Source: Takakia lepidozioides (lineage: Eukaryota; Streptophyta; Takakiopsida; Takakiales; Takakiaceae). From it: a stretch of DNA of 64,000 bases. Shown here one piece after another: positions 11,361 to 22,649 of this stretch (positions within the stretch are counted from its first letter, which is position 1; each line of letters starts with the position of its first letter). The stretch is taken from NCBI GenBank assembly GCA_030704615.1, contig CM060732.1:52495053-52559052 (forward strand), given 5' to 3'. The translations under genes were made by a program, and so were the position numbers. Below the pieces are notes generated by a model. The model saw nothing but the letters and a program-made list of their open reading frames with translations. It was not told the origin of the DNA and searched no databases.

Positions 11361-11868
11361 AGATAAAGAAGAAGAAGAAGAATACAAGCACAAGCTCATG
11401 CGAGCTCACAAAGCTGAAGCATCAACTCATGCATATATAAACTCATCACTCAAATACCAGTCAAGCCAAGTGCACCCCACGCCATGGGGAATCCACACTA
11501 CGGCGCCATAGCTAGGCGCGGTGAGGCTCAACTCGAGAAAGATGAGCCTCCCGCGCTTGCCGTGAAGATAACCACTCCGGGGCCTAAATCTGTCTTGACC
11601 CTTGGATTGACACTTGGGCCAATCCCAAATGTCAATATGTAAAAGCTAGCTATTTCCTAGCTAGTTTCACACTAGTGATAAAATAACTTGACAGCTGTCG
11701 TATGCATACATATCGCTACACTACATCGTTGTACAAAACCACACAACACATGTGCACGCCACATACTAGTATATCACTAGTCCACCACTAGTCCAGCCAC
11801 TAGGCTACAACTAGTCAGTCACTAGGCTGCCACTATGCTGCCCACTATGGCAGTCACTAGTCCACACA
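11361..11868 (-). repeat. Probable 3' LTR of the methyltransferase retrotransposon
   Basis: On the minus strand this starts with TG directly after a G-rich polypurine tract and contains a TATA-like motif (gtttatatatgc, about 11431-11445). It lies 3' of the integrase-PHD reading frame. The matching 5' LTR was not found at the right side of the element, so the end point is set only by the recurrence of the start sequence at 11358. Confidence 0.5.
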
Positions 11869-11880
11869 ATCGCCCCCCTT
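11869..11880 (-). promoter_or_regulatory. Polypurine tract
   Basis: Read on the minus strand, taaggggggcga lies immediately upstream of the presumed 3' LTR start (tgtgtgg). This is the expected primer site for plus-strand DNA synthesis of the element. Confidence 0.55.
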
Positions 11881-12129
11881 AGTTGGTGCTTAGGTCCCTC
11901 TAAGTCCAGGTAGCCACAAGATGTGATAGTGACCATAGCCTCACTAAGTCCTCCACCACTGTCCCTACTACACTCAAACTCGATAGATCAAGAGGCCGGG
12001 TACAAGAGTTGCCCCATCGTTAGTCGCCGTCTTGCAACCTGTGAACTTGAGCTTGGGATCTCATGTATTGACTCCTATGAGCTTGGCCTCCCATGTCTTG
12101 TTAGCTGCCTCCAGTCATGTCCATTGCCA

Positions 12130-12570
12130 CTATCCCAAGCAGTGTGGACACAACCAATCTCCATCAGGAACCTTCTCAAGAGGTGGTGTCAAGCATCCCA
12201 TATGCCAACCCCTTGAGCATCGATCACACACTAGCATGGTGGCTTCCCCTTTGGCAGACCCACAGAGCATGCACCTCAAACCTGCAGGTATCACTGCCAA
12301 GTTTGGGTCAACTCTGCCATCGACATTGGGAAGGTGACATGACGCACAATTACGCACATGGTCCTTCCAAGTCATGCCATCCCGACCCTCCAAGATCAGG
12401 ATCCCTGAGGGCAACACCTCTCGAACCCTCAGAATAACACGCCCTGCAGTAACATCCAGAGTCGTAGGAGCAGTCTGCTGCAAATAAACATAGTCACCAG
12501 GGCTAAACCTCCGAACCCCAGGACGAGATCCTCCACCACGTATAGTGGCATACCTCAACGTATCACGGTG
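12130..12570 (-). pseudogene. Integrase C-terminal tail with PHD finger (end of polyprotein)
   Basis: The frame continues from the integrase core after one stop (12571-12573). It opens with an SH3-like post-integrase region (FSPGDYVYLQ, REVLPSGILIL) and then a canonical PHD finger. The pattern is C4HC3: CMLC, 11 residues, CDRC, GWHMGC, then 15 residues to CPHC, with the conserved Trp in GDWLC two residues before the last Cys pair. The MLVCDRCSRGWH stretch resembles PHD fingers such as ATXR5/6, which read the unmodified histone H3 tail; that comparison is from memory. By analogy with the chromodomain in chromoviruses, its inferred role is to steer integration or the methyltransferase to particular chromatin. 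The protein ends at 12130, and the 3' noncoding region and polypurine tract follow. Confidence 0.8.
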
Positions 12571-13749
12571 CTATGCAATGGCAAGGTTCTCAAAAGCCAT
12601 GGGCATGACTTTCTTGAACAACTCTGCACGCTGATCACATGCACGTACCCACACGTCCGGATCGTCAAGGTTAAGGACTTGAGCAGTGTCCCTACGAATG
12701 GCTGCAGGCAAATCCGGCTCTCGGCCAAAGAGAAGGAAATATGGTGAGAAGGAGGCAAGTGATGCTTGTTTGCTGAACCAGTAGCCCATGGCTAACCAAG
12801 GAACCTGAAGATCCCAATCTCCTAGGTGTCCCTTCTGCAAACCATACTTGCACAAACCCCTCTTCACCGTCTGAACAACTCTCTCTGCTAAGCCATCGGC
12901 CTCAGGATGATCCCGAGAAGTGGTGCGGTGGTCTATCAAGGCTTTATCACACAAAGCCTGAAACTCCCCCAAGAACTCTCTCCCTTGGTCCGTGAGTACC
13001 TCAGCTGGAGCACCAAATCGGCTAAGCACACGATCCAAGAATGCATATGCAGCCCCCTCACTAGCCTTGTCAGGCAATAGAACCAACTCAATCCACTTGG
13101 AGAAGTGCTCCACCATCACCAACACATATCTGTGGTGGCGCATAGTCAGTGGCAACGGTCCTGCGAAGTCAAGACTCCACCTGTAGCCCAATCCCATGAT
13201 TGGTAAAGGATGCAACTATGGTATAGGGGTGTTGAATGAAGCACGCACCCTGTCACACACCATGCACCTAGCCACGAACTGTTGCACCTCTGTATGCATA
13301 CCACGCCACCAATACTGCCCTTGCAGTAAACTGTGAGTGCGTCGCACTCCAAAATGCCCCAACTCCTCATGGGCATGCCACACTAACCGTGCACGCTGTG
13401 TGGGATAAGGCACAATCCTCACCCGACCATCCTCCCACACTCGAAGTAGGTGTATCCCCTCCCACTTGAACCTCTTGGCTCGTTGCAGGATCCGATCCCT
13501 CTCCCTGGCAGTCACAGTGGCTGCCGTGTCTCCCGTGCGGAGGTAGTCCAACACAGCCAAATCCTCATGTATATCTCTGGCACCACCTGGCTCATCACTA
13601 GCCTCAGGGTCCTCAGACACTCCGTCTACAGTCATCCCTGTTGTAGGTCCAACCTGACCTCCCGATGTCAAGATACACAAAAATGCAGATGCGTGCCATC
13701 CCGGCACCATCTCCTCGTCCTCACCATGCCACCGAGCTCCAGTGTCATC
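12571..13749 (-). pseudogene. Integrase of the methyltransferase retrotransposon
   Basis: The H2C2 zinc-binding N-terminal domain is visible (HAHEELGHFG, then CMVCDRV). The catalytic core follows with D in RWSLDFAGPLP, D in VLTDQGREF and E in HPEADGLAERVVQTVK, so the DDE triad is intact. Two in-frame stops (13216-13218 and 12571-12573, both TAG) break the frame. It would insert the element's DNA copy into the genome. The segment before the HHCC domain (about 13600-13710) is acidic linker. Confidence 0.85.
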
Positions 13750-15127
13750 CTACTGGCTCATGCATGGATTGTGACTCAATCCATCCGCATCCCGATTGAC
13801 CAAACCCGGTCGATGCACAACCTGAAAGTCATACTCCTGGAGTATGAGTGCCCACCGTGCAAGCTTCCCCGTAAGCTTGTTTGACTTCATCAACCACTTG
13901 AGTGGCTGGTGATCCGTGACAAGGGTGAAAAGATTGCCGTATAGATAGCACCTGAAGTTTGCCACGGCCCACACTGCAGCTAAGCACTCTCCCTCATATG
14001 AGCTGTATTTAGCCTCTACAACGTTGTTCGAGCGGCTAGCATAAGCCACTATGAACTCTCTTCCCTCATCATCCACCTGTGTGAGCACCGCTCCAAGCCC
14101 CAGCATGCTCCAATCCGTATGCAGCTGAAAGGGACGCCCCCTGATAGGTCGTCTCAGGATAGGCGTCGAGGTCAACCTCGCCTTGAGCTCTTGAAAAGCT
14201 CGTTCCTGCTCATTTTCCCACTGCCACTCCTGGTCCACCTTGGTCAGCTTGGTTAGAGCCTTTGCAATGGTACTAAATCCCTTGACAAACCGTCTATAAT
14301 AGTTTGTCAACCCCATGAAAGCTCGAACTCGGCTCACATCCGTGGGGCGTGGAATTTATGCAATGGCCTCTACCTTAGTCTGTTGTACCCCCAATCCTCC
14401 AGGATATATCATGTGACCCAAATACTCAATCTGGTTGTGGAAAAACTTGCACTTCCCCGGATGCAACTTCAATCCGTGCGCTCTCAAGCGCTCCAATACC
14501 ACCTGAAGGTGTCTCTCATGCTCCTCCATCGTAACACTAAAGATGATGATGTCATCTATGTAGCACCGAGCAAAGTCCACCCCTGCTAGAATCCTATCCA
14601 TGACTCTCTGAAACTCTGCAGGAGCATTCTTAAGCCCAAATGGTAAGAACCGCCACTGATATAGGCAATCCTTGCCGTGCTCATTGATCCCCCAGAATGT
14701 CGTCTTCTACTTGTCCGCCTCCTGATTGGCAACTGGTGATATCCGGATCGTAAATCCAAAGTGTTAAAAGACCTTAGCATGCCGATGGCATCAAAGATCT
14801 CCTCTGGTGTTGGCATGGCATACTTATCGGACTTGGTCTGACGATTTACAGGCCGGTAATCACCGCACATACGTCTCTCCGTCCAATTGCCATAGACATC
14901 CTTCTTGGCTGCATCACTGTGGCTGAAGCATACTTTCCACCAGAAAGCTCCACCAAACCTGCCTCCCAGAGATCTTGAGTCCTCATCTGAATCAAAGACC
15001 TCTCCATGTCACTATATCTATAGGGTCTCCAAAAGATTGGCGTGTCAGTGGCCAACTCAATACGGATCTCTTGACCCTTTCGTGCTCCCAAGTCCTTCAA
15101 ACTGAAGGCAAAGCAATTCCTGTAAGC
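13750..15127 (-). pseudogene. Reverse transcriptase and RNase H of the methyltransferase retrotransposon
   Basis: RT motifs are recognisable across three frames: the thumb-side start (IRIELATDTPIFWRPYRYS), MCGDYRPVNRQT, LDLRSGYHQ, and the catalytic YIDD at 14551-14562. RNase H follows with DWSMLGLGAVL, YSSYEGECLAAVWA and TDHQPLKWL; the first catalytic Asp context is TDWS. The frame changes near 15.1, 14.85 and 14.6 kb, each explicable by a single-base indel. In-frame stops lie at 14356-14358 (TAA) and 13750-13752 (TAG). Its job would be to copy the element RNA into DNA. Confidence 0.85.
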
Positions 15128-15129
15128 CC

Positions 15130-16418
15130 TCAGGAACCGCCGTATACGTCGTCTCTCTCCTCCGGTGACAATGGGTCCAATGTCAGGATCCCAATTGTCC
15201 TCCGTAACTGCAACCTTAAGTCCAGTGGGCTTAGAGGTAGAGGACGCGTCCAGTGGTTGCTATGTTGCAACCTCTGAGCAGTACTCCCTACCTGCTCAGT
15301 TAGTGACAAGGCCTCATCCTGCCCCATCATCTCATCCTCAAGGACTTCCTCCACCCGAGAAAAATCCCCAACCTCATCTTTCATCGCCGCCAACTCCCTC
15401 TGAACCTTGAGCACCTTCCACGTGTGCCATGGATGCATGCACCCCGTGGTCCTCACATGCTCGCTCCCACTCACTGCCTGTACCGTCTCGGTAGGCAGAG
15501 AGACCATCGAGGGAAGTGTACTCCGTACTCTGCGTTGCTCAGCCATAGCCAAGCTGATAATCCAGGTCAAGCAATTGAGATCCATTGCTTGCCCCAACAC
15601 TTGACGACGTGATGCCTCAGAAAGAGACGACACCGTCGTGGTACCAGTGGTAAAACCCATTGCCCGCTCACGCTCGTCAGCATTAGGCTCCACTAACTGC
15701 TGCAACTGAGCATCCCACAGGAGGCCAGGTCCACTATCCCGGAAAGCATGCGATCCTGGGAAGCTCAGCAGTGTAGGTAACGTTGCTCGTGGTTGACCCA
15801 CCTTGTTGACCACTGCCAAAGGCGAACGGTCATCGTGTCTCACACACTGAGACTGCCTCTCTGTGTCCAGAATGCTATCCACTGTGAGATGTGCTGGCCG
15901 CTGCACCCCATCAAATGCACGCTTGAGCAGTGCGGGTGGCATCAAGTTAGTCCACCATAGCCGTGGACGATGAGCCCGTGACCCCACTGTAGCTGCATCT
16001 AGCAACACTGCTAACCCAAGCCACGACCGGACTTGATGTACACTGGCCATCACCCTGGCCCGAGAATTGCCCATCAGTGGCACATTCTCCAAGATGTATG
16101 CTGGAGATACAGCTTGATGAAGCTGCAAGTGGTGCAAAACCCGCACCATCTCCCAAAACAGACCCGACCTCGAGTCTCACAATCCATTATTATGCCCGGC
16201 TCATGAATGCCCTTGGCAGGGCCAACCTGCCACTACCAGATCAATGGAGCCAACCCGCTCCAAATCCTGTGCCCCCAGCAACGAAATGTCTGTTGGCAAA
16301 GCCTGTTGATATCCACGAATTGCAGACACCGACAACAACTCAGGGTACCGCTGCACCAACTGAGCAACATGGCGAAGTGAAATGCGTCGTGCAGTCTCAT
16401 CCCTCTCCACATACAGAT
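15130..16418 (-). pseudogene. DNMT3-like cytosine-5 DNA methyltransferase, C-terminal part (motifs II to X)
   Basis: Continues the domain begun at 23406-23530, interrupted by the nested chromovirus. The frame starts with YVERDETARRI (motif II) and reaches the catalytic loop VVAGWPCQGHS, whose Cys codon is at 16216-16218 (motif IV). Next come LENVPLMG (motif VI, 16073-16092), AHRPRLWWTNL (motif VIII, compare AHRARYFWGNL of DNMT3), ERERAMGFTTG (motif IX) and SRRQVLGQAMDLN (motif X). The spacing and motif IX-X wording resemble DNMT3 more than DNMT1 or CMT, but the loop reads PCQ where DNMT3 has PCN. Two TGA stops lie just after motif IV (16201-16203 and 16177-16179). Residues after motif X form a linker to RT. 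The family transfers a methyl group from SAM to cytosine C5. Confidence 0.88.
16414..16418. repeat. Target site duplication (left) of nested chromovirus
   Basis: The 5-bp sequence cagat abuts the left LTR start and is repeated at 23401-23405 after the right LTR. Removing one copy and the insert restores the methyltransferase frame (RRYL joined to YVERD). Confidence 0.95.
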
Positions 16419-17166
16419 TGTCGCGGCCCTTTGCCTTGAGGGCAGGGGGTCGGGACACATCAGGGGCTGCCCCTGTGGTGGGGGCAGCGGCAGCGATAGG
16501 TATGGGGGGGGGCTGAGGCACCCTTGAGTGCCCAAGGCACTCAGGGAAGCGGAGGCGCTCACTAGGTGGAGCCCCGCACACCGGGTTGCGGTGGGGGTGG
16601 CTCCACAAGCGTGGGGTTGCTCCACAGGGGTGGTGGTAGCTTAGTGGGACTTAGTGGGGGTGGCATAGGACTCACCGTGGGGGCGGAGACCTCGTGGTGG
16701 GAGTCGTGGGGAGTCTTGGGACTCATCACGGTCCATTGGGGGCCGCGGTGAGTGGGCCAAGACTCACCGCGACTCACCACCGGGAGTCGAGGGTTTTCGT
16801 GGTGGTTCGCCATAAAATGGCATGGCTGGTTATGAAACCCCCGCGGACAGCTACAGAAGTATATATAGGGAGTAGTAACCCCGAGAACGGTGCAAGCCCG
16901 TTGGTGACCAAAAACTAGTGAGTAAGCGAGCGAGCCGGAAAGCGACCAAAGAGTGGGGAGCTGTTCCGGACTGCCATCTACCAAAGGGAATTCTCCTAGT
17001 CCCAAAGAGGTGGAGGGTTTAGAGGGAAGCGAAGGGGGACCGTTATGTCCCGGTGAGCAGCCGAAGCTCCAAGTTGGCCCGGGCGGCCAGGTTGGGAGTC
17101 AGGCGCGCGCATCAAAGCGAGTAACTATGACTTGAAGGGGAGCTTACCGGAGTGAGGTGCGCGACA
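16419..17166 (+). repeat. Left (5') LTR of the nested chromovirus
   Basis: 748 bp, beginning tgtcgcggcc and ending gtgcgcgaca (TG...CA). A TATA-like motif (agtatatatagg) at about 16858-16869 is the likely promoter. The unit is GC-rich with many GTGGG/GACTCACC motifs. Related fragments occur at 49306-49541 and 50832-50893. Confidence 0.95.
16858..16869 (+). promoter_or_regulatory. LTR TATA box
   Basis: The agtatatatagg motif inside the 5' LTR, followed by about 300 bp to the LTR end, fits a U3 promoter with downstream R-U5. Confidence 0.5.
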
Positions 17167-17168
17167 CT

Positions 17169-17180
17169 TGGTATCAGAGC
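17169..17180 (+). promoter_or_regulatory. Primer binding site (initiator tRNA-Met)
   Basis: tggtatcagagc, two bases after the 5' LTR, is the classic complement of the plant initiator tRNA-Met 3' end used to prime minus-strand DNA synthesis. Confidence 0.92.
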
Positions 17181-17221
17181 TTAGAGTTCAGTACGCGATC
17201 GTCCTTGGGATTGGCCTCATC

Positions 17222-18314
17222 ATGGGGTCGGGCAAGCCGAAGCGAAAGCGGAACGGCCCAAAAGATGATGATCCCGGTGAGCCCGATGGGGGCGACGTGT
17301 CACCGAGGCGGCCGTTTGAGGAAGCGATTAATGTTTCCGAAAACGAGGCCGCTCAGGAGCGGGAGGAATCCGAGGAGTCGGAGCCCGAGGAATCTTTGAG
17401 AGCTCCGACAAACCAAGAGATGCCTCCCATGCCGGCAGCCTTTTGGGAAGGGTTGTTGGCGCAGTTTGGCGGGACGTTGAAAGACGTGTTGAAGGCGGCT
17501 AATGCCACTTCCACCAAGGCAAAAGTTTAAGGTGAAGCCTAAGGAACCCGCACCTTCGAGGGCGTTCGAAACCGGAAGGCACTCAACACCTGGCTCCTGG
17601 AGCTAGAGCAGTACTTCCGGGCGGCCAAGTTGAGTGACGAGGATCGGTGGAAGTGGCTCCCACCTATTTGAGGGGCTATGCTCAACAATGGTGGCAGAAA
17701 CGCCTTCACGACCGAGGCCCCAAGCCCGGAAACCTTGAACTGGAGTGAGTTCAAGGAATTGATGAGAGACAGTTTTTGTGCCCCTCAACGCATCCTTGCT
17801 TGCCCGGGACAAGATGAGGAATTTGAAGCAAACAGATGACATTCGGGGGTATGTCCAGGCTTTCAATGTGCTGTTGCTCGAAGTCGCGGACATGGCAGAA
17901 CCAGAAATGGTCTCAACTTTGTGGCGGGACTGCCCCATGGGCTAGGCGGAAGTTGGAGGAGAAGCCACCCAAGACTTTGAACGAGGCAATTGAGAGAGCT
18001 GAATGTTCTCGGATGTCCCTAGGGGTGAGAGACAAGGCCGTACGGAGCTGAACCACAAGAAGACCCGGCGGGAAGGGACTCCTCCCGACCGGAAAAGAAG
18101 TGGGATAGGCCACGCGGCGAAAATGGCACGTGGAAATCGAAGGGAGGTCCTTCACACGTCAAGGCGGCACCCGGTGCTTCGAAAGGAAAAGCGGGTGGAG
18201 CGACTTATGGCGGACAGAAGGCGACCTTTGATGGAGTGTGTTTCAATTGCGGGGAGCCCGGGCACATGGCCAAGAAGTGCACGAAGCCCCGGCAATTGAA
18301 CATGACTCGGGCGA
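17222..18314 (+). CDS. Gag with CCHC zinc knuckle (frame-broken) of nested chromovirus
   Basis: Starts at ATG 17222 (MGSGKPKRKRN) with a charged, acidic N-terminal third. The Gag core follows in shifting frames: W in ALNTWLLELEQYF, ED in LSDEDRW, the WW of QQWWQKRL and the GLPHGL motif near 17930-17945. A CCHC knuckle CFNCGEPGHMAKKC lies at 18239-18280. At least three single-base indels break the frame; like the LTR differences these could be sequencing errors. Gag would package the element RNA. Confidence 0.8.
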
Positions 18315-21300
18315 CCACGGAGCTGTCGGAAGATACCATCAGTCGCTTGGTGGAAGCGGTGGTCGCCAGGACTTGCAAGGTAGGCAAATTTTCTTGTGAG
18401 TTGTATCAGGAAACTGGCGCCTTACGAAAAGGGAAGTCAGTTATGGTTCGTGGATGGGGAGCGTCGCACTCCTTCATGACGGCGGCGGCGGCGCGAAAGT
18501 TGGGACTCCCGACAAGTGACGTGGGGGCCTCTATTGAGGTGCGCTCTGCCAAAGGAGAACCTCAGTTGGCGACAAGGTTGGCGTTTGATGTTCCTCTTCA
18601 ACTGGGGAGTTGGGAGGGACGTGAGAACTTCACTATCTGCGAGATCGATGGAGTGGATCTCATTTTGGGAATGACTTTTTGAGCAAATCCGGAGCGGTCA
18701 TAGATGGCCGCAAGAGAGTAGTCACGCTGCCATGTGGGAATGGTGGCGAGGTTTTACGAGTGTCGGAAACGCCCAAATCCGTGGGAGGGCGAATAAAACC
18801 TTCTATCAGCAAAGGAGTGGGCCGTGGAGGAGACACACGGAGTCAGTTTTTGCTTTACATTAGAGAAGTGAAAGGAGAAGGCGATGGGGAGCCGAGCCCA
18901 GATTGGATCAAGGGGATTTTGGAGAAATACCAGGATGTGATGCCGGAGGAGGATTTACCAAGCGGCTTGCCACCGCGAAGAGGAGTTGACCACAAGATTG
19001 AGGTGATACCGGGATCGGGACCGCCTGCCAAGGCGCCCCTACCGGTTGAGCCACAGAGAGTTGGTCGAGCTGAAGACTCAGCTCAAGGATCTAATGTCAA
19101 GGGGTACATCCGGCCGAGTAAGTCACCTTACGGAGCCCCGGTGCTATTTGCAGACAAGAAGGATGGGACGCTGCGGATGTGTGCGATTACAGGGCTCTGA
19201 ATAAGGTGACTATCAAAAAACCGGTACCCTTTGCCAAGGATCGACGACCTCTTCGATCGGTTGGCAGGAGCGAAGTATTTCAGCCGGATCGACTGGCGCT
19301 CCGGCTATCACCAAATTCGGGGGCGGGGAAGGAGATGAGGAGAAGACCGCGTGCAGGACAAGGTATGGTTCATATGAGTTCTTGGTGATGCCTTTTGGGC
19401 TCACCAATGCACCAGCGACATTTAGCACGCTGATGAACAGCCTTTTCCAGGAGTGGTTGGATGACTTTTGATCGTGTACATCGACGACATCTTGGTGTAC
19501 TCGAAAACAAAGGAGGAGCACCTGGAGCACCTCAAAAGGGTGTTCCAAAATTGCGAGAAGGGAAGCTGTATGCCAAAGCTTCAAAGTGCGAATTCGGGGT
19601 CACAAAAGTGGAGTTCTTGGGGCACGTGTGATTACACAGGATGGGATCAAAATGGATGACAGAAAGGTGAGGGCGATCTTGGACTGGGAGCCTCCGACTT
19701 CGGTCCGGGAGTGCGATCCTTCCTAGGACTCGCCTCCTATTACCGGAAGTATGTGAGAAATTTCGCCAAGATCGCGGGGCCGCTGTCGGACCTTCTGTGT
19801 AAATCCAAAGTCTGGGTATGGAACACATTTTGTGGCCAAGCTTTTGCTGAATTGAAGCAGCGGATGACGGAAGCTCCAGTCTTAAAAATCCCGGAGTTCG
19901 ATCGTCCGTTTGAGATTCATACAGATGCATCAGACTTCGCAATTGGGGGTGTACTTATGCAAGATGGACGTCCAGTGGCTTACGAAAGTAAGAAACTGAA
20001 TGAAGTGGAGCGACGGTGGCCGACGCACGAAAAAGAGATGAAGGCGGTGGTACATTGCCTTGAACTCTGGCGCCACTATGTTGGTTCCAACCCAGTGAAG
20101 GTGTTCACGGACAATGTCACGGTGAAGTATTTTGCCACGCAGCCCAAGTTGTCCCCAAAACAACTTAGGTGGCAAGATACTTTGGCAGTGTTCGACGTGG
20201 ATATCCAGTACAAACCGGGACGGGACAATGTGGTGGCCGATGCTTTAAGTAGAAAGCAGAAGCTCTTGTTGGTGTACAAGGGCGAGACGGCGCTCCAAAG
20301 GAAGATCCGGAAGGCTTGCCGGAAGGATGAGCTGGCAAAGTGCGTGATGCAGAACTTGAGAATGGGGGTTAAATCGCAGTTCCACTTGCAAAACGGACTG
20401 CTCCGGTATAAGCAAAAACGTCTCTATGTGCCAAAGGGAGGGATCAGGGATAGTCTCTTGAGAGAATGCCATGATAGCCCGCTTGCGGGCCACGGTGGAG
20501 CCAAGCGCACTGCGGCACTCTTGAAGAAAGAGTATTTCTGGCCCAAACTGAGGGAGGAGGCAGAGGAGTATGTAAAGACATGCACCACATGCCAACAAAA
20601 CCGGAGCGAGTATAAAAAGCAAGCGGGGCTGTTACAACCCTTGCCGATTCCAGAGGGGACTTGGGAAAGCGTCTCGATGGATTTCATGACTGCTATGCCG
20701 CTGTCAAAAGGATTCGATGCAATCATGGTGGTGGTAGATAGGTTCAGTAAAATGGCCCATTTCATCCCCACCAAGGAGACGGCAACTGCGCAGGAGACAG
20801 GGCGACTTTACTTCGCCCACGTCTTAAAGCATCATGGAGTCCCGAAGGATATTGTCTCGGACCGCGACCAAAGTTTACGAGTAAATTCTGGAGAGCACTT
20901 TGGAAGAAGATGGGGACGAGGCTGAAGATGAGCACCGCCTTCCGACCTACGACGGACGGCCAAACGGAAAGAGTGAATTCCGTAGTGAAGCAATTCTTAC
21001 GGAATTACGTGTCGGCAGACCAATCAGACTGGATGGAACACTTAGACGCGGCAGAGTTCTGTTATAATAACACAGAACACTCCGCGACGGGAGTTTCCCC
21101 TTTTGTGTTGGTCTATGGAAAAGCACCTCTGGTGCCGACAAGTTGGGCCGCCCAGGACGTTGAGGAACCGGCAGTAGCGGCGGTACTGGAAGAACGCGAG
21201 CGTTTGTTGAAGCTCGCAAAGTACAACATTGCCAAAGCTAGGAAACGGTATGAAAGGCAGGCGAATCGGAAGCGGAGGGAAGTGAAGTTTGAGGCAGGCA

Positions 21301-21743
21301 CAGAGGTCTGGTTGAACATCAAGAATTTTCGACTACCTCCGGAAATGAGTCCGAAGTTCGTACCTCCGTATGCGGGTCCCTTTCGCATTCGGAGGGTTAT
21401 GAATGAGGATGTGTATGAATTGGAGCTGCCAGCAAACAGCAAGGTGCACCCAGTATTCCATGTCTCCCTTTTGAAGCCTTCCTTCAAAGATGAAGCACGT
21501 CCGAATCGGCAGCAAGTGTTGCGTCCGCCACCTATGCTGTTGGATCATGAAAATGAACCCGAGTACGAGGTGGAGGCAATACTTAAGTCGAGGAGGTTCA
21601 AGAACCGAGAAACGGAGTATCTCGTCAAATGGAAGGGCTATCATCTTGTGGAGGCATCTTGGGTGCGTGCCTCAGAAATGGGAAACGCATCCGAGGCAGT
21701 TGCAGCGTTCGAAGGGCGACCTCAAAAGCGGAAGAAGCGTTGA
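18315..21743 (+). CDS. Pol polyprotein: protease, RT, RNase H, integrase, chromodomain (frame-broken)
   Basis: A protease-like segment has GASHSF and ends [11 protein letters not shown]; a one-base indel near 18455 hides the usual D-x-G. RT shows [25 protein letters not shown] and YIDD at 19477-19488. RNase H has [11 protein letters not shown], the HEKEM acidic site and ADALSRKQ. Integrase has H2C2 ([17 protein letters not shown]), D in SMDFMTAMP and the second D in IVSDRD; the third acidic residue lies after a frame break near 20.9 kb in [10 protein letters not shown]. The last ~45 residues form a chromodomain ([18 protein letters not shown], 21560-21700), which binds modified histone tails and directs integration in chromoviruses. 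Four or more single-base breaks (about 18.68, 19.2, 19.4-19.7 and 20.9 kb) may be assembly indels. Confidence 0.88.
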
Positions 21744-22649
21744 TGGGGACATCAACCTTGGAGCGTGGGGGAGGAAATGCATGCTTAGCCCGGTTTAGCT
21801 AGCTCAGGAATCCGATTGCAAAAACTTGTATTGTACAAAAATTTGTGATAAAGGAAATGGGTTCCAAATATTGTGCGTCCTATTGTGTTTGGAATGGTGA
21901 TGCATGGTGTGGTTGGCTGGTGTGTAGAATGCATGCTAGCTTACAAAAGTGGGAGAGGTAAATTGGGTTAATCGTGTGTTTGCGCAGTGCCGAAATCGGG
22001 TGACTCCCATCCAAGGGGCAAGGAAACTTGCGCCTTATTTGGGAGTTCAAGTGCTAGTGCGCACCTGGCGCGTGCGCGTACTATAACTGCGCTACCGAGG
22101 GGGTTGCCTTGTAGTGCGGGCTAACGCGGAAGCTACGTGCTTCTGTTCACGTACTATAATCGTGTAGCCTCGGGACGAAGTCGTAGTGCGGCTTCGGCGT
22201 GTTCCCGTACCTCAGGCCAGCATTCCAAGGCGGACCCAATTGTAGTGATTGGGGCGCACGGTTGGTTCAAGGTTATCTTCCTAGTCAAAGAGGGTTCCAG
22301 GTGAACCCTTGCTCAAGGTGATGCCAAAAGCGGCATCATGAGCGATCGCAAGCAATGTTGTTGCAGTAAGGCGATTCGATCCTCGGGAAGGATCGTTCCT
22401 TGGCCTTGAAGTAGGCCAAGAAGAGTGCACTGGGAGGAGCTGGAGAGGCTCCACCCTTGGCCGGGACTTGGAGGAAGTCGGCCGAACTAGCTAGTGGAGA
22501 GTGGAGTCAAGTGTGGGGTTTGGTTCTTTGCCATGGGACGCCATGGTACGGAAACAAACTCCTTGATGTGGGACGCCACAACTTGGATGTTCGTTTCTAC
22601 AAAATGGACAAGTCGATGAGGACATCGACTCCCTGTTGGTAGGGGTGTG
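21744..22649 (+). other. 3' noncoding region of nested chromovirus
   Basis: About 900 bp between the chromodomain stop and the right LTR without a convincing frame. It contains repeated small motifs (gtagtgcggc, cgtactataa) at 22080-22200 that could form RNA structure. A short purine tract (ggtaggggtg) just before 22650 is the probable polypurine tract. Confidence 0.6.

Noticed and set aside
11186-11870. TRIM (miniature LTR element) with 175-bp LTRs
   Set aside because: No primer binding site after the first repeat and no purine tract before the second in either orientation; the purine tract lies outside, next to the larger element.
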